Of a DNA stretch of 64,000 nt, positions 47,179 to 59,100 are shown piece after piece. This DNA comes from Cyprinodon diabolis (taxonomy: Eukaryota > Chordata > Actinopteri > Cyprinodontiformes > Cyprinodontidae), in the NCBI GenBank assembly GCA_030533445.1, contig CM060076.1:25902603-25966602 (forward strand). The letters run 5' to 3'. The notes below the pieces were generated by a model. The model did not search any database. It was given only the letters and a program-made list of their open reading frames with translations, and was not told the DNA's origin. The position numbers and the translations under genes were made by a program. Numbering within the stretch: the first letter of the stretch is position 1; each line of letters begins with the position of its first letter.

Positions 47179-50100
47179 CACACCTCTAGAGGATTGAATG
47201 TTTTAATTTCAGTAGAAATGATTATTCATACTTGAAAGTGATAGAGGGAATTTAAGGTTAGGGACATGTCCAGGAGGCCCCATATCTTAATGACTTATTA
47301 CTAAGGAGAAATGGTGCAAAACGGCAGTGGAAAACATGAAATCAGCTGTTTAGCAACATTAGCCCTGACCCTATACCAATTTATGATACATGCATGTTTT
47401 ATCTTTCTTTCAGAAACAGAAATGTTTTTTAAGCAGCTCGAAATGTTTTCCTCCTGATTATGGATGCTTGCAAATGGAGTATAGTAGCCTTCTTTCAGCC
47501 AGCTGAGTGACAGTGCACAGCAACACTTAAGGCTCCGACCTTAAAATCCTTTTAAACTCATTAAAGTCACTTCAAAGCACAGTATTGGAGTATTTTTAAT
47601 ACTTTATTTTTAATATTTTAGTCATTTTAGAAACACACATACATACATTGAACAGAAATTACAGAGTAACTAGTTTGACAGACGCACAAACTAAAAAAAG
47701 GACAGTTACATTAGTTATACAGTCTGTGTCAAGGTCCAGAGAGCGTTCCATTTCTTCCAGTATTTATTTTATTTATAAGTGGCAAATCTTAATGAAAAAG
47801 TCAGTCTCTCCATTGCATGAAATTCCTCAATGATGTCCTTCCAGTCCAAACATGATAGTTGTTCCACATCAAGGCACCTGCAGGTTTTAGCTTTGTTTGC
47901 ACCTGCTAATAATATTAATAGGAGATACCAGTCAGCCTTCTTCAGTTCCTGAGGCAGATTACTGAGGAAAACCACAGTAAAAAACTGCATAGATTCAAGT
48001 CCATTTTAGTGATTATTTCTTTTATTAGTTCTGACCAAAGGGTGGGATCCTAATCCTATTCCCAGGAGATATGAAAATGTCTTGCAGACATATTCCCACA
48101 ATTACTCCATTTTGCCTTTTCAATGTTTTTAAAATGTTAATTTTTAAAGTTAGGTGTAATAAAAAAAACGCACCATGCATTTCCAGGAAAATTCTTTCCA
48201 CATTCCGTAACTTAACGTGTGAATCACAGAATTGCATATATTTAACCAAACATCATCAGCTATTGTTGTTTTGCCTTCTTTTTCCCATTTAATCTTAAAA
48301 TATGTTGTACCCTGGTAGACATGAATATTTATACGTTTTCTGTCATGCTCATCCCTGCTGGGGTTGCGAGGGGCGCTGGTGACAATCTCCAGCTGTCTAT
48401 GGGCGAGAGGCGGCAGTATAATTTGGATAATGTTTTTTTTTTATTTTGGAGGTCTTCCAGTGCTCGGATCTATACCTGTCTCATCCTCCTTCAAAAATGA
48501 TATACTTTTATTGGCACAGGAATAGTTTTGATGTAATATTTTTTATTTTTAAAAACTTTAAGCAGGAACCAACCCATGCCAGATGATGTTGACTTCTGTG
48601 TTTATTGCAAACATGGGTCCACGGTTGAAATATATTTCCTATCGCTTTAAATGTTCAAATCCATGGTGAAATACCATCAACAACTTGTGTTTGTTGTGTA
48701 ATTGTTTCCCAGATGGCGGCCTGAGCCACGAGCCGGACTCTTCTCCCACGTTGCCAGACTTTGGTGGCGTGCCACAACAGAGCCCGTTAGTGGTCCAGTC
48801 CCACCAGCCGCCGCAGGCGTCGCCGAGCCCCCCGGCCATTCTGCACGACTTACAGCAGCCGGACAGCACATCCTATGTCCTCCTGAATCTCGCCAAAGGT
48901 GGAACTGCTGCAAACATCGCTCTGTTTACTGCTCTTTTAATACGATTATTAAAAAAGTTCTTTTCAATCTGCGTTTGTGACTGTAATGTTCTTCTGATGT
49001 CACTGATTGTTTCCCAGCTTCATTTCTAGATTTTGGAGAAGAAAAACAGAAAGTTCAGTTCTAAGACTGTTTGTGAATTTATCATCAGAGGCTTCAACAG
49101 GCAATAAAAGATTAACAATGGAATAAATAATAAAAGTAATACTTGGCTTCGGTCCATATCCGGAGAAAACAAGTTCCACAGCAGAAGCTGGAACCGTGTT
49201 TTTGTGTTTTATTTTCTCAGCTCAGCAGAGAAACGAGGTGACACATTTTTATGAAATAAAAAGCAGAAAAAATTTTGCAAGTGTGTTCTCTAAGTTTATT
49301 AGCCCTTGGCAGGAGTTTACGACATGCACTTTATTCCTGTGTCTGTTTCTTCTACTGGGTTTAAATTTAGAGCTCTGACCTAGAACGATTGAAGCAAATT
49401 ATCTCATTGAATCTGCTTTTTTAATATCTTTCTGATTCTCTTCTTTATCCTCTACTCTCAGGCATTACAGCCTCCTCCGAGTCCCTGATCTTTGCTGCCG
49501 ACGGTGCCGGGGACGATGAAGATGAAGGGGTTTCTTCAGGAAGCTACGGGATAGACGGGGCCGCGCCGTGGTATCTGAGAGTCCAGGAGCTGGCGCATGA
49601 CAGCCTCATTGCAGCGACCCGGGCGCAGCTGGCCAGAGACGCAAAGGCCAGCCAGGACGCCAGAGCTGCAAGTGTCGGGAACGGTGAGGCGACTTTTTAT
49701 GCAGAAACGAATACCAGACAGAACATTCTAGTGATAATCATTAGTAGGGCTGAAACAATCACGAGTAATTGATTATTGAAATAAAAGTGAAATAATTTAG
49801 TAATTGATTAATGATGAATTAGAGTATAGAGACTCTAAAACATGCCTTTAGCTGACAGAGCTACCCACCTAGAGCAGTAATTATAAGAAAATTGTAAAAA
49901 TACATATCAATAGTGGAAAAGTTTTACTTTCACCTGGTTTGATTCTGTAGAAAATCTTTAAGGATCCGATTATTAATCTAAAAGTAATCGACAGATTAAT
50001 GAGCAGCCCTAATCATTAGTTATTATTAGTCTGGAGTTAGAAACAAAAGCAAAGTGGGAAAAATCAGCTGGGCTGCTTCAGCACAGGCATCTAGGCCTGA

Positions 50101-53100
50101 ACAGAAATGAGGTCAGGGAGATGAAAATGTTGTATAATCAGATGTGACTAAAACTCAGCTTAACACTTGTCATCATAAGACTCTAAATCAGAGAGAACGT
50201 GTCCCCCGACTCTTGATGGTTTTATCAGTTTGACAGCAAACATCCTCCGGACTTGTAAATATCAAAACATTGATCATTAAGTTCTGCATATATTCGGGTT
50301 TTTACTGCTCATCAGTCCAATCAGCTATGAAGAGTATTATAATGAAATATGTGTAATTGAACCTTTTATTTACTTTTTAAGAACTTAAATCATACCATCT
50401 ATACTTCATTTGAGCTTTTTAACCTCATTCTGGATTCTCAAGCCAAAAAAACACCTTATTTAGTCCAACATAAGCCCTGCGTGTAGATATTAGGTGAACA
50501 GTTTTTAGAGAAATGGTTTAAGGTATTGTTTATTAAAGTGGGCATGAAAGCACGTGATGGAGTGGGAGATCGATAGGTGGATTGTTGCGGCGTCTTACTG
50601 TGAAGCGGATGCTGTACCGGTCCATCGTGGGGAAGAGAGAGCTGAGCCAAAAGGCAAAGCTCTCGATTTACCAGTCGATCTACGTTTCTACCCTCATCTA
50701 TGGTCATGAGGTTTGGGTCATCGCCAAAAGAACGAGATCCCGGATACAAGCAGCCGAAATGAGTTTTCTCCGTAGTGTGTCTGGGCTCTCCTTTAGAGAT
50801 AGGGTGAGGAAGTCAGAGAGGAGCCAGTTGAGGTGGCTCGGGCATCTGGTTATGAGGCTCCTAGACGCCTGCCTGGTGAGGTGAGGCCCAGGGGGAGACC
50901 CAGGACACGTTTGAGGGATTGTGTTTCTTGGATGGAACGCCTTGCATTGTCAGCAGGAAACAACGCAGCTAAAACTGTGGAATGAAACCAACAAAAAGGA
51001 GGAAAATGGTCTCACTATGATGCAGCTGAAGCTTCTATTAACCTTATTTCACCTCTGGCTGTTTTTCTGAAACATGCAAGACAGAGAAGAACTGTAGAGA
51101 AGAACTGTAAGGGGAGGGAGCTTTAACAAAAGTTAGACCCATTATAAACTAGCTTTTCTTTCAGAATTCATGAAGCCCATAAAGTTGTTGAAATAAACTC
51201 CAGTGTAAAAGAATGATGTCGCCGCTGACTAACTGCTGCTATCAAACAGTGTTTACGCTCTCTTTCTCCAATTTGAAGCATTATCTATTATTTATGGCGA
51301 TATCAGTCCGTGCATTCATCTCCTCTAGCTGCGAAGCTCCTGCTTTGATTTGAAACAGACCTTCAAGTCTTGCAGCACTCAGTGTCGTTGCAGCCTATTG
51401 ACTCACACCACGAGTCAGCACTTCATTGCAAACCCTGCTCTGCTGCCTCCACAGGCTGCTGTTGAGAGAATTTACCCATGACATTTGGGGCATTATGACT
51501 CCCAGCCTCATGTCTGGTCTTTGAACACCTCCTGAGTCAGACTGTGGCTGCAGGTGGAGGCTGAAATGTAACAAATTGGGGAGTTTTCATCACAAACTTG
51601 GATGTTGCTTTTTAAGGTTTGTGATCATTTCCACAGAAAGTAGAGAATTAAAATGCATGCCCTGTTCCTGATTGGTATTTGTTTACCTCTTCCTTTGCAT
51701 GCATGCAATTTAAATGCCTTAACCTTTAAATTAAAAGAGCAGAATTGGGAGACAGCTGAGTGTAAGGAAGAAAATGTAACTTTTTTTAATATTGTCCTCC
51801 AACATTTTATGCAGTTCTAATTTACATGAGATTAAAGACTTAAAATTACAAGGATAGTTCAAAAGATTTGTACATCAATAAAAAATTCAACATTTCTTTC
51901 ACTAATTTCAGAGAGAAGGACTCATATGTTAGATTCATTACATAGAATCCTTTATTTCAGTTGAATTTTAATCATCGTAGCTTACAGACTTAATAAAAAC
52001 AGCTAAATCAGTGCCTCACAAAATGTGAATATTTTGGAAAACTATTAAAAAAAAAGTGCTGTTAAATGAACGCACTTTTGAAAGCGTAATATTGCTGTTT
52101 AAAATATCCATTTATTGTTAATCTATTGCTTTTATTCTAATTTATAGAAACACTGTAATTGTTGTCATCGGTCAGCTATAATTACCAAAGTAACCAGAAA
52201 AAAGCTCCAAAATATTTTCCTTCGTGCAATGAGGAACTAAATTGACACTTGTTTTGTGCTATCACATTTTTTTTTAAAGGTGTACCTGTGTACCAAACCA
52301 TCTGTGATGCTTTTTGTTTTGCAGTGAGGAACTGAAAACTGCCCGATCCAAGCTGCTGTAATTGACGCCCTCCCACTAGCTTGCATCACATTAGACAAGT
52401 TCCCATCAGCTATAAGCGCATTGCTGCCGGCTCGTCATTGGCTGAAATGGGGGGGCTGTTAACGCTGTTCGAAGCGGGGAGTCCGGTCCGGCTAAAAGGG
52501 AATGATTGCATTCAGCTTTGAATTGTTTTCTTTTCCTTGCAGCTGTGCAGCGATTCGCAGTCGGTAGCCGGTGATTTTATAGAGCCGGGGCTCCAGAGGC
52601 CGGCCACCTTGCACTCGTGGCTTGATTACTGCATGGCCCCGCTCACGCTCTCCTCTTTCTGGTTGCCTAGGTGACCACACACACAGCTTGATCGAGGACG
52701 GAGAGAAGCGGGAGCTGCCGTCTCGGGCCGGCCGTCCTCTCTCCAAACAGATTCTGCGCTGCTCGTTTGAGGGCTGCAGCAGGACGTTCACCTGGCCGGC
52801 TCATCTTAAATATCACCTCAAAACGCACAGGTAACCCTGCAGAGAGGAGCTGTTTAAACAGCAAAACCTGGACCTAAGTGTGAAGTACTGGGGTTTCTAG
52901 GTGTTACTTATAGGTGTCAGGATCTGGTTGTGGTTTAGAGCAGACATCCCCAACCTCGGTCCTCAAGGGCCGCTGTCCTGCAGGTTTTAGAGGTTTCCCT
53001 GCTTTAGCACAGCTGATTTGAATCGAGAGCTGATTAACAGGCTTTTGCTCTACTGCAGTCATTATAATCAGCTGTGCTAAAGCAGGGAAACCTCTAAAAC

Positions 53101-56100
53101 CTGCAGGACAGCGGGGCCTCGAGGACCGAGGTTGGGGATGTCTGGTTTAGAGGACACAGGCTGAGAGGCAGAGGTGACTAATTAGTAAACAAAAACAATT
53201 GAGGCAAGAATTCAAAAATCCAACTAAAAATGTTAACAAACCAAATACCATGGAGATATCGGGGGAAACTGAGCACGAGGAGCCAGGGAGAGATGAAGTA
53301 GGAAGACAACAGCAACGAGGAACCAGCGACGACAAGGAACCAGCAAAGAGTGACAGTAGAGGGAGATTATATATGGCTGACTGAACAAAGGTAGGGCTGA
53401 CGAGCGGATAAGGAGCAGGTGTGAGTGGAGAGCAGTCTAGGAAGGAGCTAGGGAAAAGGAGACCAACGCAAGAGGGCAACAAATAAAACCAAAGAACTCG
53501 TATATCCAGAAAATACAACAAAGGCTACATTCACATTGCAGCCTGAAGTGACCCAAATCTGATTTTTTTTGCCCATATGCGACCTGGATCTGATCTTTTT
53601 ATGGCAATCTGAACAACACAGATCCGATTTTTTTCAATGCGACCCAGGCCACTTGGCTATGTGGTCCTGAATCCGATACGAATCTGATCTTTTCACAGGG
53701 TTCTCGTGGGTCCTTAAAAGGCATTGAATTCTTCAAAATAAAACTAAGGCCTTAATTGGTATTAAAATGTCTTAAATTAGTCTTTCATAGGTCTTAATTT
53801 TTAAAACATCCGAAATAGAATTATTTTTATTACGATTTATTTTTGTAATCTAAATAAAACGTTAAAATTGAGACATTTTTTTTGTTTTATAAAAAAAAAA
53901 AAAATGGCTCGCCATTATTGGTTCCGTCCCGATAGCGTGACCAATAAAAGCGTTGTTGCGGCCAGGACATTTGGGAGATGAGCCATTATATTTTTGTCTG
54001 GAAAACATGAGCAAGTGTAAATGTAACCAAAATTGGCTCCAGCCAAGAGTTTTCTCCATGGCTAAAACCAGTACCAGGGAACATACATGAGGCTCAGTGG
54101 ATTTTGTGCAAGAAGTCATTCAAACTTGGAACGATGGGAATTAAGGCAGTGGAGTCACATGCGAAGCACAAAACAAAAAGCGTCAAAATCGAGTTACCGA
54201 GAAACAGCCGGTATTTCTCAGTTTTGTTTCACCCTTGTCTCTGCAACACCTCCACTTATCACCAAATCAAACATACTAAGAAAACGATACAAAGAAAAAT
54301 AGCTGCAAAAAAGACTTAGCACTGGTTATGTTGTGGCTTTAAAACTGATTTGTTTTGTTCCCTGCTAAAACAAAGTTTGTTAATTCAGTTAAATAATTGT
54401 TAAATTATATCTGTCATTTGTGTGTTTTTAGCTTTCTTCCTGTATGGGAAGCTTTTCAAAATTTGAAATATTAATGCAGTGGGTTATGTTAAAATAAACC
54501 GTTGGGTTAAGTTGTTGCAAGCAGGTTTTTCTTGTGTTTCTTTTGAATTTGGTCTTAAATTTTTATTTCAAGTGACATTAAAAAGTCTTAAAAAGTCTTG
54601 AATTTAACTTGCCTTATGCTGTAGGAAGCCTGTTTCAAATGCGACCTGTGTCTGAACGGCCAGGTCAAATTCATCCAACCTGAACACCATTAATACCCGA
54701 CAAAGGTCACTATTCTACATCTTGTTACGCAGAAGTGGCAAGAAAAACAACAACCATGTTGGACGATGATGCAGAGAGCAGTATTTATGTTTAACCATAC
54801 TGAAAAGATTGATTTTTATGGTTGGAAAAGACCGCTAGATGTGCGCGGGCAAACCGTAAACGCAGAGCATGCAGAGCTGTGATGTCATTGCATCCTCTAC
54901 AGTGCATGCCGGACGCTTGCGTTGTATGGCTGCAGTTCAAACAGGAGATCACATACAAGTGGCATATATTTGGAAATAAGAACGGCAACTCAAAAAAATC
55001 GGAATTGAGGATCAAGGCCTGCAGTGTGAACATAGCCAAAATATGAATTAAACCAATAAAAATAGAAAACATGGAGCAAAGTAAAGCATAACAGGACCAA
55101 GAACATGACAATAGAATTACAGAAAGTAGCAGAAAATGATGCTTTATTACATTCAAATGAGACTATCAACCCTGATATCCAACTAAAGCTGTAATAGAAT
55201 GATTTGCATCCAAAACATCTTGTGTATTTCAAATGGTCTAAACAAAGTAAAGACTTGTTCCCCATTGAAAATCCAGGATTTCTACTTAATAATTAAAGGT
55301 AGTGAATGAAATGAACTGAAATTAAGGCCACTGAAAGGTAGTAAAAGGTAACAAAAAGAATTCAACTTAGTTGTAATTTGTTCGTCACCCCATCAATATA
55401 TTCCGACTTTCCCATTAATGCTGACTTTTGTGTTTCAAGTTCATTTCCCTATAAAATGTGACCTGAGCTAGATCTGATGGACTGGATTGGTTCTGCTGGC
55501 TGATCTGCTGTGCGTTACTCACAGACAATCACTTCAGATTTATTGATTGATTGACTTTATTGATCTCACAGTGGAGAAATGTAGTCGTTACATCGGTTCA
55601 AACGTAGGTGCCAAAGGAAGAAAAGGTGCATGGGGTTATTATATACAGTTTTTTTCTTTTTTTATAAAGAGGATTATTATAATTCAATTCAGTTTATTTA
55701 TATAGCGCCAATTCACAACACATGTCATCTCAAGGCACTTCACAAGGCACTGCTTCTACAGGGTTATTACACAGGGTATTTATATAGATGGATATTTTTA
55801 TTTATATATATAGTTATTGCACAGGGTATTAAATAGTAATTGCACCTTATACATTGCACAAGTTATTGCCGTTGTAGTGTTGCATTGTAGAGTCTGGTTT
55901 GCAGGGGGGGATGAATGACCTGCAGTAGAGCTCCTTTTTACAAACAGGGTGTTAAAGTATTTCACTAAAGCAGCTGCTCAGCTGCTCTACAGTCTGGTGC
56001 AAAAGGGTGGAAGGTGTTTTCCATGCAGGATGTAAGCTTGGACAGCACCCCCCTCTCAGCCACTTCTTCCACTGAGTCCAGAGTGCAGCCTAGGACACAA

Positions 56101-59100
56101 GCGGCTTTTCTCACCAGTTTATTCAGTCTCTTTCTGTCCCGCTCTGCTCTGCCAGGGGCCCAGCAGTCTAACACACCTGAATCGAAAGGTTCAATCCCCT
56201 CATTTAGCTCAGCAGAGGCACGGTAATGAGCCACTCATTTGATTCAGGTGTGTTAAACATGGGACGCATCAAAAAATTGCTGGATAGTTGCTCTTGAGGA
56301 CTAAACTTAAGCTTTTCTGCCCTAATACGTTAAAACTAAAGTCATTTTGAACCTTACTGTTGAAAAATTTAAGTTTTTTTACAACTTTGGTTCACCATAA
56401 CATTTGATAAGTAATTTGAACTTAAATAATAGTCTCATAAAACTAGTTAGTAAATCAGACTATTGAGTTAAAAAGAAAACTCCAATTGAGTATGTTTAAT
56501 TTTATTGCTAAGGTAACATGGGTATTTGCATTTTCATGTAGAGTTTTGTTCCATGAACTTAACTTTCTACATTTAATTTTATTTCCTATGTATATATCAG
56601 TTATATGTCAACTGGACTTAGTAGTATAGAGCCTCTTTAACATAAGTGGGACATTAACCCTTTTTTTTCCCTGTAATATATTATCAATCAGGCTTTAGTA
56701 TGGAAATAATTATGTTAAACAATCCTGCAATTATTAAATGTAAGCATTACAATAATCCCCTATGGCACAACATTAAACGCTCCTAATCATCCAATCGGGT
56801 CTGATTGTGAAAATCTGCTACTTCATCATTAAAGTTCAGTTTGTTCAGTTAATGCACATACAATTCAGACTAATCTCAATAGTCAAATTTACTTGGAAAA
56901 CAAGAATTACTTACTTTAATATTTTAGAGTTTGAGTGTTTAAAAATAATGAGTTTTTATTACTCAGTTTAATTAATTGCTTTATACTCTTGGGTTTAAAG
57001 TGACCCAGAATTCAAAGAATGGCTTAAGAAGGTGTGGTTAAGCAGGTGTGCAGAAAAACTATAAATGTTACCATGAACAGTGTTAGAAAAGCATTTTTTA
57101 GCAAATTATTGGCGTCACACCTCAGCAGCAAACCAGTATTACCAGTTAGACAGCAGACTTTTGTGACACAAACTTCACCTCTCAGATCTGCTGTTCTGTG
57201 GTGCCTGAAAACTGCAGCCTTCACTTTTACTCCCAAATGACTCCAGGGATCTGCTCCAAAACATGTTGACAGACTCTGACATAGACAGAGGTTTCCCATG
57301 TGTGAGAAACTCTGAATAAATTCCATTTAAATCTTCAATTGTTACATGACAAAATGTAAACAATTTCATCCTCCATGCGCCTTCTTTTGAGTCTGAATAA
57401 TAGAATAGACGCAGCTAATCCCTCAGTGTTTAGAGCCATCAGTCAGCTTAGGATTAGGTAGAGCTGAAGGAGCAGTTCTTGCTAACTGCTAAGTTTTATG
57501 CATCCGTTGGTTCTATTTGTTTGCTTCCTGTCCAGGAACGACCGAATGTTCCAGTGCAGTGCAGAAGGCTGTGGGAAGAGCTTCTACGTGCTGCAGAGGT
57601 TACAGGTTCACATGAGGACTCACAATGGAGAGAAGCCCTTCATATGCAAAGAGAAGAACTGTGGCAAGAAGTTCACCACAGCCGGCAACCTGAAGAACCA
57701 CAGGCGCATACACACAGGTGGGAAGGACAGGAGATGAAGGTTTGATGAATTGCTGGAGGCGATAACGAAAGGTGATTTACCGCTGGAACGCTTCCTTGGT
57801 GCAATAAGACTGCAGATTTGATGAGTCAGCAGTCCTGGTGCCTTCATTTCACTGCTTCACTAAATTCAGGGTGACCTTTACATCACAGATGGTCAGTTTT
57901 ATTCTCCGGATCTTCTAATGATTAGTTAAAAGACCTCATGCAGAAAATAAAGCTTTGCTTTTATTCTGACCTGTTTGGATGATATAGTTGAATCAAATCA
58001 TTGTTAAAGAGAGATTTTCAAAATCTAGGATATTTGGAACACATTCCCCAAATTCGTATTTCTTGTTTTGTCCACAAATGCTCGATTGGATTAGGGTCTA
58101 ATCCATGATAATGGGGCAATCATCTTATCAAACAACCCAATATAAGAGTTTTCTCTTTAAAGAAGCAGTATGAAATCAGGCCTACTGTAAGGAGCATGAC
58201 ATTAACATGACAATTAACACAAAATAATAAATATTTTTCAGCTTTTTTTTCCCTTATATAATAAATAACCTGACTGAACATATCCCTTTAATCTGCAGGA
58301 GTTGAATTTGGTTTTCTGTGTTTACAAATGTGTCAGGTGGCTTTCTAAAAATGTGCTTTTTTTCCAGGTGAGAAACCTTTCCTGTGCGATGCAGATGGCT
58401 GCGGGCGGTCCTTCGCAGAGTACTCCAGCCTACGGAAACACATGCTCGTACATTCGGGTGAGCGGCGCAGCGTTTTGCAGCTGCACAGCAGTTGTTTTTC
58501 CATGTAATCCTTCAGATGTATCACACGGAGCAAAGAGATGGCATCACTTCAGAGGGGCTCCTCGTTTGATCGCCTGTGTGTCTCCCAGGTGAGAAGCCTC
58601 ACGTGTGTGGGATCTGCGGGAAGACCTTCTCTCAGTCCGGCAGCAGGAACGTTCACATGAGGAAGAGGCACGGAGAGGAGGGGCTCGGCAATGAAAGCAG
58701 AGAAACAGGTTTGCATCTTACCCACGTACGCACCCACCCACTCAGTGATAGGCGAGTATGCTAATGGTTGGAGCTACTACTGTTAGAAAAACATCTACTA
58801 CCAGACATAGAGCTTTAAATCAGACCGTTTTTAGTTTCTACCTTTTCTTTAACTTTCTACAAAATTTTATTGGATTGGATTAATGAACACATTCAATATA
58901 TAATGAAATCCATTGGATGCATGTCTGACGGTCTTTGTGAGAGGTAACCCAACTCTGCTCTGCGAAAAAATCTAATTTAGGTTAATTTTTCTTAAAATAA
59001 GCGCATTTTTTTCTTGAATTAAGCGGTTTAATGAGACAAATTGTCAATGGAATAAGACAACTTACATTTAAAATAAGAAAATCAATCTTTCTCAAGTGCC

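Larger units (their letters stand above)
52915..55110. mobile_element. Nest of at least three elements inside a TGTCA...TGACA repeat, znf410 intron 5
   Basis: The outer repeat (TGTCAGGATCTGGTTGTG... to ...GAACATGACA) is related to 9756-10156. It is interrupted first by a foldback MITE (52941-53144) and then by a TIR element (53523-55037), which itself contains a hAT-like element (53696-54632). Removing the insertions restores a continuous outer repeat like the 401-bp copy. Confidence 0.6.

Noticed and set aside
48639..48913. Minus-strand open frames over the znf410 exon at 48713-48898
   Set aside because: They are antisense shadows of a GC-rich coding exon. The plus frame is in phase with its neighbours and ends in the conserved LNLAKG/IT junction.
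54822..55265. Overlapping open frames near 55 kb
   Set aside because: They lie within the TIR element and outer repeat of the nest and have no family signature or splice structure.
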